A stretch of 64,000 nucleotides of DNA from Phosphoribacter sp037046615 (GCA_037046615.1 JBAOHD010000019.1:62001-126000); one strand, 5' to 3'; numbered from the stretch's first letter, positions 25,166 through 34,469 are shown. Numbers and translations are program-made. The notes: generated from the letters alone by a model not told the origin.

Positions 25166-25693
25166 TCAGGCGAACTCGTCCTCGACCGTGTCGATGATGT
25201 GCATGGCCGCCTCCTCGGCCGACGCGGCGCCGCCGTCGATCCCGACGTCACCGGCATACAGGTCGGTGTCCAGCGCAGGGTTGCCGTCCTCGCCGGCGGC
25301 GACGAGCCGGCCGCTGCGCACCCGGCCCGCCTGCCCCTCGAAGTCCTCGTCCGCGTAAATGCCGTCCGGGTCGAGCCCACCGAGGCGCTCGCGGACCCGG
25401 GCCCGCTCACCGGACTCGTCATCAGGAGCGCCATAGGCGGAGTAGGGGTCGGGCTCTTCCTGGAGGATGCGCTGCTCGATCGTCTCGTGCTGGCTCATCT
25501 CGTATGCCGTGGTGCCGTGGGCGTAGGAGCCCCGGGGGCGCTCGGGCGGAGAGAATCCCTCGTCGAGGACGTCATCGACCCCGCGGTCGATGAGGGTGTC
25601 TCCCGGTTGCAACTGAGTCTCGTCGTCGACGGACCAGACCTCCAGGTCGTCGCCGATGCTCTCGCGGTCGAAGACAACGTCGTCGGTGCTCAT
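25166..25693 (-). CDS. DUF5709 protein
   Basis: A 175-residue, strongly acidic protein (Asp and Glu throughout) with no signal peptide or membrane helix. It has the actinobacterial DUF5709 pattern: LEVWSVDDETQLQPGDTL, DEGFSPPERPRG, the ETIEQRILQEEPDP segment, and an AGRLV-type segment. It ends with an Ala/Glu-rich helix (EEAAMHIIDTVEDEFA). The family is widespread in actinobacteria and its function is unknown. ATG 25693 is preceded by a weak ribosome site. Confidence 0.78.
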   Translation of the reverse strand: MSTDDVVFDRESIGDDLEVWSVDDETQLQPGDTLIDRGVDDVLDEGFSPPERPRGSYAHGTTAYEMSQHETIEQRILQEEPDPYSAYGAPDDESGERARVRERLGGLDPDGIYADEDFEGQAGRVRSGRLVAAGEDGNPALDTDLYAGDVGIDGGAASAEEAAMHIIDTVEDEFA

Positions 25694-25779
25694 ATGGTCA
25701 CTCTGCCACTAGTGCCCGGCACACCGCACCGCCCCGACCGGTGCGCAAGCTCACGGGTCGGGAAGGTTGACGGCACGCG

Positions 25780-27006
25780 TCAGTGGGCCTCGCCGAGCAA
25801 GCGCTGGATCCGGCTCACGCCTTCGACGAGATCGTCGTCGCCGAGGGCATAGGACAGCCGAAGGTAGCCGCTCGGACCGAAGGCCTCGCCGGGCACGACC
25901 GCGACCTCCACCTCGTCGAGGATGAGCGCGGCGAGGTCGGCCGAGGTCAGCGGACGAGCGCCCCGGATGGTCTGTCCGAGGACCCCCTTGACCGAGGGGT
26001 AGCAGTAGAACGCGCCCGTGGGGGTGGGGCAGTCGACGCCCGGGATCTCGTTGAGCATCGAGACCATCGTCGAGCGGCGGCGGTCGAAGGCGCGCTTCAT
26101 CTCCTCGACAGCGTCGAGGTCGCCCGAGAGCGCCGTGATGGCAGCCCGCTGGGCAACGTTGTTGACATTGCTCGTGAGGTGGCTCTGGAGGTTGGTCGCG
26201 GCCGCGATGACGTCCTTGGGGGCGATCATCCAGCCGACCCGCCACCCCGTCATCGCGTAGGTCTTGGCGACCCCGTTGAGGACGATGCACGTGTCGGCGA
26301 GCTCAGGGACCTCGACCGGCATACTCGCCGCGCGGACGCCGTCGTAGGTGAGGTGTTCGTAGATCTCGTCGGTGATGACCCAGATGCCGTTGGCGACCGC
26401 CCACTGGCCGATCTCGCGCACCTGCGCGGGGGAGTAGACGGCGCCGGTGGGGTTGGACGGCGAGCAGAACAGCAGCGCCTTGGTGCGTGGAGTGCGCGCT
26501 GCCTCGAGTTGCTCGACCGTCACGAGGTAGTCCTGGTCTTCGCCGGCGAAGACCTCGACGGGAGTGCCGCCGGCGAGGGCGATCGCCTCGGGGTAGGTCG
26601 TCCAGTAAGGGGCGGGCAGGAGGATCTCGTCGCCGGGGTCGACGATCGCGGCGAAGGCTTGGTAGACGGCCTGCTTGCCGCCATTGGTGACGAGCACCTG
26701 GCTCGCGGGGACGTCGAAGTGGCTGTCGCGCAGCGTCTTGGCGGCGATCGCCTCGCGCAGGTCGGGCAGACCGGCGGCCGGGGTGTAGCGGTGATTGACC
26801 GGCTGGCGCGCTGCAGCGATCGCGGCCTCGACGATGTAGTCAGGTGTGGGGAAGTCGGGCTCGCCGGCACCGAAGCCGATGACCGGCCGTCCCTGAGCCT
26901 TGAGGGCCTTCGCCTTGGCGTCGACCGCGAGGGTCGCGCTCTCGGCGATGGCGCCGATCCGGCGGGAAACACGGCGGGGGGCGAAGGTTGCGTCTGAATC
27001 CGTCAC
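25780..27006 (-). CDS. Class I/II pyridoxal-phosphate aminotransferase (aspartate type)
   Basis: A 408-residue fold-type I aminotransferase. Visible features are FGAGEPDFPTPDYI (substrate entry), TNGGKQAVYQAF, the PYWTTYPEAI loop, SPSNPTG, DEIYEHL with the PLP-contacting Asp and Tyr, and GVAKTYAMTGWRVGW with the Schiff-base lysine. This is the pattern of bacterial aspartate aminotransferase (subgroup Ib). It exchanges amino groups between aspartate and 2-oxoglutarate and may accept aromatic or prephenate substrates. GTG 27006 starts a normal N-terminus. It is divergent from the tRNA-Trp/secE unit. Confidence 0.88.
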   Translation of the reverse strand: MTDSDATFAPRRVSRRIGAIAESATLAVDAKAKALKAQGRPVIGFGAGEPDFPTPDYIVEAAIAAARQPVNHRYTPAAGLPDLREAIAAKTLRDSHFDVPASQVLVTNGGKQAVYQAFAAIVDPGDEILLPAPYWTTYPEAIALAGGTPVEVFAGEDQDYLVTVEQLEAARTPRTKALLFCSPSNPTGAVYSPAQVREIGQWAVANGIWVITDEIYEHLTYDGVRAASMPVEVPELADTCIVLNGVAKTYAMTGWRVGWMIAPKDVIAAATNLQSHLTSNVNNVAQRAAITALSGDLDAVEEMKRAFDRRRSTMVSMLNEIPGVDCPTPTGAFYCYPSVKGVLGQTIRGARPLTSADLAALILDEVEVAVVPGEAFGPSGYLRLSYALGDDDLVEGVSRIQRLLGEAH

Positions 27007-27101
27007 AGTGACTATCGTCGCATTGCGGCGGTATGCCGTGCTCGTCGCGTCCGCACTCCGGGCGCCGACGTGACGCCGGCCAGGTCTGGTTGCCCGACGT
27101 C

Positions 27102-27140
27102 GGTGTCCGACCTTGGTGTCCGACCTTGGTGTCCGAGCCT
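27102..27140 (+). repeat. Three tandem 13-base repeats upstream of tRNA-Trp
   Basis: The unit GGTGTCCGACCTT occurs at 27102, 27115 and 27128, the last copy with two differences. It lies in the divergent region between the aminotransferase and tRNA-Trp/secE. It could be a repeated binding site or slippage. I see no gene in 27007-27275. Confidence 0.65.
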
Positions 27141-27275
27141 GACCGGTCGCCGGCGGTTCGCATCCGGTGGAGCGGTCCCGTATGCTGTGTCCTCGGTTGC
27201 TCTCGCGGCCATGCTCCGGCATGCCCGCAAGGAGGGACCATCGCGAGGGATCTGGCCCCACCCGCTCCCCCGTGA

Positions 27276-27348
27276 AGGGCAATAGCTCAATTGGTAGAGC
27301 ACCGGTCTCCAAAACCGGCGGTTGGGGGTTCGAGTCCCTCTTGCCCTG
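27276..27348 (+). tRNA. tRNA-Trp (CCA)
   Basis: A 73-base cloverleaf. The acceptor stem pairs AGGGCAA with TTGCCCT. The anticodon loop CTCCAAA gives CCA. The T-arm has GGTTCGAGTCC. CCA is not encoded at the 3' end. Its place 63 bases before secE is the usual actinobacterial order. Confidence 0.94.
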
Positions 27349-27411
27349 CGCTTGCAGACTTCGATCAGATTTCGACCACCGGCACGGTGGCCACACGAGG
27401 AGAGCACGTAC

Positions 27412-27681
27412 GTGAGTGAGTCCAGCACGGCACAGACGCCGCGCCGTGCTGCCCAAAAGCGCCCGACGTCAGGCAACCCGATCGGCCGGTTCTTCGCGTC
27501 TCTCGCCTTGTTTGTCCGGCAGATCCTCGACGAGCTGCGCAAGGTCGTGCGCCCGACGCCCTCCGAGCTGCGCAACTACACGATCGTCGTGATCCTGTTC
27601 GTCCTCGCGATCATGGCGATCGTGGCCGGTCTGGACTTCGTGCTGCACAAGCTCGTGTTGTTTACCTTCGCCGGCAGCTAG
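27412..27681 (+). CDS. secE: Preprotein translocase subunit SecE
   Basis: An 89-residue inner-membrane protein. A polar N-terminus is followed by the SecE amphipathic segment (FVRQILDELRKVVRPTPSEL) and one membrane helix (about 55-80). It clamps SecY in the Sec translocase. GTG 27412 follows GAGGAGAG by seven bases. nusG begins 80 bases downstream, as in most bacteria. Confidence 0.95.
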   Translation: MSESSTAQTPRRAAQKRPTSGNPIGRFFASLALFVRQILDELRKVVRPTPSELRNYTIVVILFVLAIMAIVAGLDFVLHKLVLFTFAGS

Positions 27682-27761
27682 GCGCCGCGCCCACCGCATT
27701 CCCCGCGGGGCGGACCAGTCCCACCGGGGCCGCCCCCGATCCGCAGAAAGAGGTCCCAACC

Positions 27762-28570
27762 GTGTCCGACCAGGACGACGTCTTCGACACCGCCTTGTTG
27801 GCGGAGGCGCAGCGTGACGGCGTGGAGGCCGAAGCCGCTGCGGCTGACTCCGACACCGCCGACACCGCTGACGACGCCGACACCCCGGCGACGCCGGCGG
27901 CTCCGTGACCGATGGCGCCCCGGCGGGTCAGGAGCCCGGCGCGGCTGACACCGAGGTCCTCGACCCGGTCGCCGAGTTCAAGGCCACCCTTCGGGCCAAG
28001 CCGGGCGACTGGTATGTCGTCCACTCCTACGCGGGCTACGAAAACCGGGTCAAGGCCAACCTTGAGACCCGCATCGTCAGCCTCAACATGGAGGAATACA
28101 TCTTCGAGATCGAGGTCCCCATGGAGGAGGTGACCGAGATCAAGAACGGCCAGCGCAAGCTCGTGCGCCGCGTGCGGATGCCCGGTTATGTCCTCGTCCG
28201 GATGGAGCTCACCGACGAGTCGTGGGGGGCCGTGCGGCATACCCCTGGTGTGACCGGCTTTGTCGGCAACGCCCACCAGCCGATCCCGCTGAGCCTCGAC
28301 GAGGTCTACAGCATGCTCGCCCCCGACCTCTCGCCGGCCGGCGGCGGTGCTGCGGGCGGCGGCGCGGGTTCGGGCAGCAAGCCCAAGGAGGTCCGCCTCG
28401 TCGACTTCGAGATCGGCGAGTCGGTCACCGTCATGGAAGGTCCCTTCGAGACCATGCCTGCGACGATCTCCGAGATCAACCCCGACACCCAGAAGCTCAA
28501 GGTGCTCGTCTCGATTTTCGGCCGGGAGACTCCGGTCGAGCTGTCGTTCAGCCAGGTCGCCAAGCTCTGA
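27762..28570 (+). CDS. nusG: Transcription termination/antitermination factor NusG (frame shift in N-terminal tail)
   Basis: NusG binds RNA polymerase and couples transcription to Rho or to the ribosome. The NGN domain is clear (WYVVHSYAGYENRVKANLE, then MPGYVLVRMEL and GVTGFVG). A Gly/Ala linker and the KOW domain follow (GESVTVMEGPFETMPATI). Starting at GTG 27762, with AAAGAGG upstream, the first 48 codons encode an acidic Asp/Ala tail typical of actinobacterial NusG. They then stop at TGA 27906, one base out of the NusG frame. A missing G near 27903 would fuse the tail to the body. If the sequence is right, translation would restart at GTG 27905, which has no clear ribosome site. Confidence 0.9.
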
Positions 28571-28672
28571 CCTGATCCCTGCACGGCAGCATCCCGCCGC
28601 TCACGACCGTGAGCGGCACTGCAACCGGGTCATCGCCCACGGCGTCGGCCCACGACACGAAAAGGTGTGGCA

Positions 28673-29110
28673 ATGCCTCCCAAGAAGAAGAAGATCACCG
28701 GGTTCATCAAGCTCCAGATCAACGCTGGTGCCGCGACCCCGGCCCCTCCGGTCGGCCCCGCGCTCGGTCAGCACGGTGTCAACATCATGGAGTTCGTCAA
28801 GGCCTACAACGCGGCCACCGAATCCCAGCGGGGCAATGTCATCCCCGTCGAGATCACCGTCTACGAAGACCGGTCGTTCACCTTCGTCACGAAGACGCCG
28901 CCGGCTGCCGAGCTCATCAAGAAGGCTGCGGGCGTGACCAAGGGCTCCTCCGAGCCGCACAAGACCAAGGTCGCCAAGCTCACCGCCGAGCAGGTCCGCG
29001 AGATCGCGGCGCAGAAGATGGAAGACCTCAACGCGATCGACATCGAGATGGCCGCCCGGATCATCGCCGGCACCGCCCGCTCGATGGGCATCACGACCGA
29101 AGGCTACTGA
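28673..29110 (+). CDS. rplK: 50S ribosomal protein L11
   Basis: A 145-residue component of the GTPase-associated centre of the large subunit. Diagnostic stretches are PKKKKITGFIKLQINAG, PPVGPALGQHGVNIMEF and the C-terminal RNA-binding ARIIAGTARSMGI. ATG 28673 is chosen, with AAAAGG ahead; GTG 28667 is an alternative. rplA follows after a 163-base spacer that holds a perfect palindrome. Confidence 0.96.
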   Translation: MPPKKKKITGFIKLQINAGAATPAPPVGPALGQHGVNIMEFVKAYNAATESQRGNVIPVEITVYEDRSFTFVTKTPPAAELIKKAAGVTKGSSEPHKTKVAKLTAEQVREIAAQKMEDLNAIDIEMAARIIAGTARSMGITTEGY

Positions 29111-29151
29111 CGGCTCCCGAGGCACCCAGCCTCGGTCGCCGACGGTGACCA

Positions 29152-29177
29152 CACGGCATACGACGTCGTATGCCGTG
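29152..29177 (+). repeat. Perfect 26-base palindrome built from the GTATGCCG repeat
   Basis: Two inverted copies of the window-wide octamer flank GACGTC: CACGGCATAC, GACGTC, then the complement of the first arm. In RNA this forms a 10-base-pair hairpin with a 6-base loop between rplK and rplA. It may weaken read-through or stabilise the message. Confidence 0.8.
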
Positions 29178-29273
29178 AGTGGCAGGGCCCGCGCTGGCCC
29201 ATCTGACCACGACTCCACGCTCCACCGGAGCACACCACAGATCCGGATCACCGGAAGACATTCAGGAGAAGAA

Positions 29274-29987
29274 GTGAAGCGCAGCAAGGCATACCGGGCC
29301 GCAGCCGACAAGCTGACCCCCGGCAAGCTCTACGCCCCGCTCGACGCCGTGCGTCTGGCCAAGGAGACCTCGACGACGAAGTACGACGCCACCGTCGAGG
29401 TCGCGATGAGCCTCGGGGTCGACCCGCGCAAGGCCGACCAGATGGTCCGCGGCACCGTCAACCTGCCCCACGGCACCGGCAAGACCGCGCGCGTCCTGGT
29501 CTTCGCCAACGCCGAAAAGGCCGACGCCGCCCGCGAGGCCGGTGCTGACTACGTCGGGTCGGACGACCTCATCGCCAAGATCTCCGGCGGGTGGCTCGAC
29601 TTCGACGCCGTCGTCGCGACCCCCGACATGATGGGCAAGGTCGGTCGTCTCGGCAAGGTGCTCGGCCCGCGCGGCCTCATGCCCAACCCCAAGACCGGCA
29701 CTGTGACGATGGACGTCGCGAAGGCAGTCACGGACATCAAGGGCGGCAAGATCGAGTTCCGCGTCGACAAGCACGCCAACCTCCACTTCATCATCGGGAA
29801 GGTCTCCTTCTCCGAGCAGGCTCTCGTGGAGAACTACGCGACGGCGCTCGAGGAGATCCTCCGTCTGAAGCCCTCGGCGTCCAAGGGCCGCTACATCGGC
29901 AAGGCCACGATGGCCACGACGATGGGCCCGGGCATCCCGCTCGACCCGTCGCGCACTCGCAACCTCATGTCTGACGACGAGGGCTGA
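29274..29987 (+). CDS. rplA: 50S ribosomal protein L1
   Basis: A 237-residue protein of the L1 stalk. It carries the signature LGPRGLMPNPKTGTV and the usual N-terminal KRSKAYRAAADKL and FANAEKADAAREAGAD segments. GTG 29274 follows CAGGAGAAGA. A long imperfect hairpin after the stop ends the secE-nusG-rplK-rplA unit here. rplJ and rplL therefore need their own promoter 4.5 kb further on. Confidence 0.96.
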   Translation: MKRSKAYRAAADKLTPGKLYAPLDAVRLAKETSTTKYDATVEVAMSLGVDPRKADQMVRGTVNLPHGTGKTARVLVFANAEKADAAREAGADYVGSDDLIAKISGGWLDFDAVVATPDMMGKVGRLGKVLGPRGLMPNPKTGTVTMDVAKAVTDIKGGKIEFRVDKHANLHFIIGKVSFSEQALVENYATALEEILRLKPSASKGRYIGKATMATTMGPGIPLDPSRTRNLMSDDEG

Positions 29988-30015
29988 CCTCTCGCGGCAG
30001 CCACATCGCGCAATC

Positions 30016-30049
30016 TCGCGCCCGATCACCTTCTGGTGGTCGGGCGCGA
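30016..30049 (+). terminator. Hairpin terminator after rplA
   Basis: A 15-base inverted repeat with one mismatch (TCGCGCCCGATCACC against its partner) and a TTCT loop, about 30 bases after the rplA stop. Confidence 0.7.
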
Positions 30050-30147
30050 ACGCGTCGCACGGGTGTCCCTCCGAGGGGGCGGCCCGCGATAGCGTGGACC
30101 TGCCAATGACCTGCACTCTCCGAGTGCTCTTGACCAGGGGGTATGCC

Positions 30148-30936
30148 GTGAAAGCTCCACTTTTCGCCGCTGTCGCGCTCACGACCGCACTGACGTTGTC
30201 CGCGTGTGGCGGGACAACGACCACGACGACGAGCACCCCGGGGGTGACCTCGGCCGCGGCATCGACCGGCGCAAACACGCCGGCCCCCACGGCGAAGGCT
30301 CCGGCGGACCAGACGATCGACGGCACGACGCTCGTGACGAAGATGACCGACGCGATGATGAAGGCCGGCAGCGGCACGATGACGATGGAGATGGCTGGCG
30401 GGGCAACCGCGAGCGCCCAACAGATGAGCACCAAAGCTCAGTTCGCGGTCTCCGGGCAGACGATGAACGTCCACGCGACGATGGGTGTCATGGGCCAGCA
30501 GATGGAGATCATCAGCCTCGACGGGGTGATGTATCTCAAGAGTCAGATGTTCGCCAGCAGTGGGAAGCCGTGGATCAAGATCGACCCCAATGGCACCGAC
30601 GCCTTCAGCAAGCAGATGGCGCCGACGCTCAAGCAGTCGGCCGACCTCCGGGCGTCGCTCGAGGTCTACAAGGGGAGCACGGCGACCCTCGTCGACAGCT
30701 CCGGTGGGTTGCGCCACTACCGGCTCTCCAATGTCATGGTCACGATCGCGCCCACGGCGGCTCCCGTCACCCAGAATGTCGACCTGTGGCTCGACGACCA
30801 GGACCGTCCGGCCAAGATGACGACGACCACCTCAGGCGTGACGATGCAGGTCACCTACTCCGACTGGGGCGCACCGGTGACGATCGCGGCTCCGCCGGCC
30901 GACCAGGTCGGCACGTTGAAGATGCCCGGCTCCTGA
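30148..30936 (+). CDS. Secreted lipoprotein, LppX/LprG-like
   Basis: A 262-residue lipoprotein. The signal peptide ends in the lipobox LSAC near residue 20. A Thr/Ala/Pro tether follows, then a beta-rich domain of about 200 residues with alternating helices and strands (ALTLVTKMTDAMMKAGSG-type, MYLKSQMFA, LWLDDQDRPAKMTTTT). The pattern resembles actinobacterial LppX/LprAFG or DUF1396-type lipoproteins, which carry lipids across the envelope. The resemblance is structural and not proven. GTG 30148 has AGGGGG eight bases upstream, and a copy of the GTATGCCG repeat sits between the ribosome site and the start codon. Confidence 0.65.
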   Translation: MKAPLFAAVALTTALTLSACGGTTTTTTSTPGVTSAAASTGANTPAPTAKAPADQTIDGTTLVTKMTDAMMKAGSGTMTMEMAGGATASAQQMSTKAQFAVSGQTMNVHATMGVMGQQMEIISLDGVMYLKSQMFASSGKPWIKIDPNGTDAFSKQMAPTLKQSADLRASLEVYKGSTATLVDSSGGLRHYRLSNVMVTIAPTAAPVTQNVDLWLDDQDRPAKMTTTTSGVTMQVTYSDWGAPVTIAAPPADQVGTLKMPGS

Positions 30937-31019
30937 CGGTGAGCTGGATCTCATTGACGACAACGATCGCGAGCATCGCCGACAACGATTGACAGCGGCT
31001 TGGGGTTTCGACTGGTTTT

Positions 31020-31041
31020 GATATAGACTGACTATCAGTCA
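31020..31041 (+). promoter_or_regulatory. Candidate ahpC promoter with TGACT-ATC-AGTCA dyad
   Basis: A TATAGA-like -10 element (about 31022-31027) is followed at once by the dyad TGACT/AGTCA (31029-31041), in an AT-richer stretch about 80 bases before ahpC. Because oxyR is in the same unit, OxyR control is likely, but this dyad is short for a full OxyR site. Confidence 0.35.
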
Positions 31042-31120
31042 AGCGGCGCCGCCAGGGGTCGTTCTTGGCCTCCCTAGACCGTCTGTCCGACATCACGAAA
31101 GCGACGAGGTGTACCCGCCC

Positions 31121-31684
31121 ATGGCACTTATCGGGTCCGAGATCAAGCCGTTCGAGGCGACTGCGTTCAAGAGCGGTGAGTTTGTCGACGTCAGCGACGC
31201 CGACCTCAAGGGCAAGTGGTCGGTGGTCTTCTTCTACCCCGCCGACTTCACCTTCGTGTGCCCCACCGAGTTGGGCGACATGGCTGACCACTACGCCGAG
31301 CTCCAGGGCATGGGCGTCGAGGTCTTCTCCGTGTCGACCGACACCCACTTCACGCACAAGGCCTGGCACAGCTCGTCGGAGACCATCGGCAAGATCGACT
31401 ACTACATGGTCGGCGACCCGACGGGCACGATCACGACCAACTTCAAGGTCATGCGCGAAGGCCAGGGCCTGGCCGACCGTGGCACCTTCGTCATCGACCC
31501 CGACGGCGTCATCCAGATCATGGAGGTCACCTGCGAGGGTGTCGGCCGCAACGCCGCCGAGCTCGTCCGCAAGATCAAGGCTGCGCAGTACGTCCGCAAC
31601 CACCCGGGCGAGGTCTGCCCGGCCAAGTGGGAAGAGGGCGCCAGCACCCTGGCTCCGTCGCTGGACCTCGTCGGCAAGATCTGA
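31121..31684 (+). CDS. ahpC: Alkyl hydroperoxide reductase subunit C (peroxiredoxin)
   Basis: A 187-residue 2-Cys peroxiredoxin that reduces hydrogen peroxide, organic peroxides and peroxynitrite. The peroxidatic cysteine lies in DFTFVCPTE and the resolving cysteine in GEVCPAKW near the C-terminus, as in the AhpF-dependent typical 2-Cys class. ATG 31121 follows GAGGTG. ahpF and oxyR lie downstream in the same direction. A hairpin at 31714 probably lowers ahpF expression relative to ahpC. Confidence 0.96.
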   Translation: MALIGSEIKPFEATAFKSGEFVDVSDADLKGKWSVVFFYPADFTFVCPTELGDMADHYAELQGMGVEVFSVSTDTHFTHKAWHSSSETIGKIDYYMVGDPTGTITTNFKVMREGQGLADRGTFVIDPDGVIQIMEVTCEGVGRNAAELVRKIKAAQYVRNHPGEVCPAKWEEGASTLAPSLDLVGKI

Positions 31685-31713
31685 GGTCGCGCACCTCGCG
31701 CACACTGCATGAG

Positions 31714-31747
31714 GTATGCCGGGTGCGGACTCCCGCACCCGGCATAC
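31714..31747 (+). terminator. Hairpin between ahpC and ahpF made of inverted GTATGCCG copies
   Basis: A perfect 15-base inverted repeat (GTATGCCGGGTGCGG and complement) with an ACTC loop, 30 bases after ahpC. It lies inside the operon, so it is a partial terminator or an end-stabilising stem. Confidence 0.65.
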
Positions 31748-31820
31748 GCATATCTGCCTGCCCTGCAACGCTTTTAGTAAACCCTCGCCGCTCGACCCGG
31801 CCCGCCACAGGAGTCTGACG

Positions 31821-33404
31821 ATGCTCGACGCCACCCTCACCGCCACCCTGAAGACCTATCTCGAACGGGTGACCTTCCCCATCGAGCTTGAAGCCAGCCT
31901 CGACGACGGCGCCGTGTCGGCTCAGACGCGTGAGCTGCTCGCCGAGATCGCAGCACTGTCGGACAAGATCACGGTGACCGCCGGCGACGACGCGCGCAAG
32001 CCGTCGTTTGCGATCAAGCGGGTCGACTCCGACATCGCCGTCCGGTTTGCCGGGGTGCCGCTTGGGCACGAGTTCACGTCGCTCGTGCTGGCCCTCCTGC
32101 AGGTCGGTGGGGTCGCGCCGAAGGTCTCCGACGAGGTGGCCGAGGCGGTGCGCAACCTCCCCGGGGAGCACCACTTCGAGACCTACATGTCGCTCACGTG
32201 TCAAAACTGCCCGGACGTCGTCCAGGCGCTCAACGCCATGAGCGTGCTCAACCCGCGGATCAGCCATGTCGCCATCGAGGGCGGCGCCTTCCAGGATGAG
32301 GTCGCCGAGCGCAAGGTGCTGGCGGTGCCGACCGTCTACCGCAACGGCGAGGTGTTCGGCCAAGGTCGGATGACCCTCGAAGAGATCGTCCGCAAGCTCG
32401 ACTCCGGAGCCGAGGCTCGTGAGGCGGCTCGGCTGGCCGAGATGGAGCCGTTCGACGTCCTCGTCGTCGGCGGCGGCCCCGCGGGGGCTACGGCCGCGAT
32501 CTACGCCTCCCGTAAGGGGATCCGCACCGGCATGGTCGTCGAGCGTTTCGGCGGCCAGGTCATGGACACGATGTCGATCGAGAACTTCGTCTCCGTGCAG
32601 CACACCGAAGGCCCGAAGTTGGCGGCTGCGCTCGAGGAACACGTGCGGTCCTACGAGGTCGAGGTCATGGAATATCAGGAGGCCACCGCGCTGGTGCCCG
32701 CTGCGGAGCCCGGCGGGCTCGCGACCGTCACCCTCGCCAATGGCGCTGCGCTGCAGGCCCGTTCGGTTGTCGTCTCGACCGGGGCCCGCTGGCGCGAGAT
32801 GGGTGTGCCGGGCGAGCAGGAATACCGCAACAAGGGCGTCACCTTCTGCCCGCACTGTGACGGGCCGCTGTTCAAGGGCAAGCGGGTCGCCGTCGTCGGC
32901 GGTGGCAACTCGGGCATCGAGGCCGCGATCGACCTGGCCGGGGTCGTCGGTCACGTGACGGTGATCGAGTTCCTCGACGAACTGCGCGCCGACGCAGTCC
33001 TGCAGCGCAAGCTGCGGAGCCTGCCCAATGTCGAGGTCATCCTGGGCGCCCGGACGACCGAGGTCCTCGGTGACGGCGAGCAGGTCACCGGACTCGACTA
33101 CGAGGAGCGGGCCACGGGGACGATCAAGCACGTGGATCTCCAGGGTGTCTTCGTCCAGATCGGCCTGCTGCCCAACACCGAGTGGCTCGGCGACGCGCTC
33201 ACGCTGTCGCCCCGCAAGGAGGTCGTCATCGACGAGCGCGGCGCGACGTCGGCGCATGGCATCTTCGCTGCAGGCGACTGCACGACCGTGCCGTTTAAGC
33301 AGATCGTCATCAGCCTCGGGGCCGGCGCCACTGCGGCGCTGAGCGCCTTCGACCACCTCATCCGCACGAGCGCACCGGCCGAGGAGACTGTCGCCGTCTC
33401 ATGA
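31821..33404 (+). CDS. ahpF: Alkyl hydroperoxide reductase subunit F
   Basis: A 527-residue FAD disulfide reductase that recycles AhpC with NAD(P)H. The N-terminal double thioredoxin-like region carries CQNCPD. The C-terminal thioredoxin-reductase part has a glycine-rich FAD motif (VVGGGPAGATAAIYA), the redox pair in FCPHCDGPLFKG, an NAD motif (VVGGGNSGIEAAID), and the FAD-contact end AAGDCTTVPFKQI. ATG 31821 is used. Its TGA overlaps the oxyR ATG, so the regulator is translated from the same message. Confidence 0.95.
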   Translation: MLDATLTATLKTYLERVTFPIELEASLDDGAVSAQTRELLAEIAALSDKITVTAGDDARKPSFAIKRVDSDIAVRFAGVPLGHEFTSLVLALLQVGGVAPKVSDEVAEAVRNLPGEHHFETYMSLTCQNCPDVVQALNAMSVLNPRISHVAIEGGAFQDEVAERKVLAVPTVYRNGEVFGQGRMTLEEIVRKLDSGAEAREAARLAEMEPFDVLVVGGGPAGATAAIYASRKGIRTGMVVERFGGQVMDTMSIENFVSVQHTEGPKLAAALEEHVRSYEVEVMEYQEATALVPAAEPGGLATVTLANGAALQARSVVVSTGARWREMGVPGEQEYRNKGVTFCPHCDGPLFKGKRVAVVGGGNSGIEAAIDLAGVVGHVTVIEFLDELRADAVLQRKLRSLPNVEVILGARTTEVLGDGEQVTGLDYEERATGTIKHVDLQGVFVQIGLLPNTEWLGDALTLSPRKEVVIDERGATSAHGIFAAGDCTTVPFKQIVISLGAGATAALSAFDHLIRTSAPAEETVAVS

Positions 33405-34308
33405 ACCTCCGGGACCTGCAATACCTCGTCGCGCTGGCTGACCACCGCCACTTCGGCCGGGCGGCCGAGTCGTGCTTCGTCAGCCAGCCGACGTTGTCCA
33501 CGCAGGTGAAAAAGCTCGAGACCGAGCTCGGGGCCGAGCTGCTCGAACGCACGCCTCGGGCGGTGCTCCTCACGGCCGTGGGGGAGCAGGTCGTCGCTCA
33601 CGCCCGGGTCGTGCTCTCCGAGGCCGACGCCATCCGTGGCGTCGCCCGGCACGCACATGATCCCCGGGCCGGCGAGCTACGCCTCGGGGCCTTCCCGACG
33701 ATCGCCCCCTATCTCTTCCCCACATCGTGCCGACGCTGCGGGCGCGCCTGCCCGATCTCGCGTTGCTGCTGGCGGAAGAAAAATCGGCCGTGCTGGTCGA
33801 GCAACTACGCACCGGTCGGCTCGATGCGGCCGTCCTCGCCCTGCCGGTCGACGACGACACGCTCCACACCGAGGTGCTCTTCCGCGAAGACTTCGTGCTG
33901 GCTGTCCCCACGACCCACCCGCTCGCCGAGGGTGACGAGCCACTGGGCACCGATGTCCTTGCAGGAGAACGAGTCCTCCTGCTGACGGAGGGTCATTGCC
34001 TGCGTGACCAGGCGCTGGCGATCTGCCAACTCGCCGGTGTCGAAGAGCGGGACGGCTTCCGCGCGACGAGCCTGGAGACCTTGCGCAACCTCGTCGCCGC
34101 CGGTGCCGGGGTGACGCTGCTGCCGATGCTCGCGGTCCGCCCGCCCGTCGCGGCGTCCCCGGCGGTCACGCTGCGCACCTTCGCCGCCCCGGCGCCTCAC
34201 CGCGACATCGCCCTCGTGTGGCGTCGCACGAGTGTGTTCCGCGACCTGCTGCCCGAGGTCGCGCAGGCGGTGCGCGCCCTGCCAGCCGGCATCGTCAGCC
34301 TGCTGTAA
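33401..34308 (+). CDS. oxyR: Hydrogen-peroxide sensor OxyR, LysR family (frame interrupted)
   Basis: A LysR-type regulator of about 302 residues. The N-terminal helix-turn-helix shows RDLQYLVALADHRHFGRAAESCFVSQPTLSTQVKKLE. The redox pair is visible in TEGHCLRDQALAIC, the two cysteines that form the regulatory disulfide in OxyR. The frame changes near 33722 at a run of C residues; one more C would give PYLFPHIVPTLRARLP and restore the protein. It is encoded downstream of ahpF in the same direction, with a 4-base overlap. OxyR is more often divergent from its target, so here it probably controls its own operon. Confidence 0.9.
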
Positions 34309-34469
34309 GCCGCCGCTCCCGAGTGCATCGGCCGCCCGCGATTTGGGTGGCTTCACCGTGGCACCGTAGGATGATCCTCGACCAATGACCGCCGGTCGTC
34401 TTTCCGCCACCTGGGGGAGAGACCGAAGGTCCCGCACCACGCGGGCGACCTGCGCAGGACACGTGCTTC

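Noticed and set aside
27905..28570. GTG 27905 as the true nusG start
   Set aside because: There is no ribosome site there, whereas GTG 27762 has one and encodes the acidic tail typical of actinobacterial NusG. It is kept only as an alternative.
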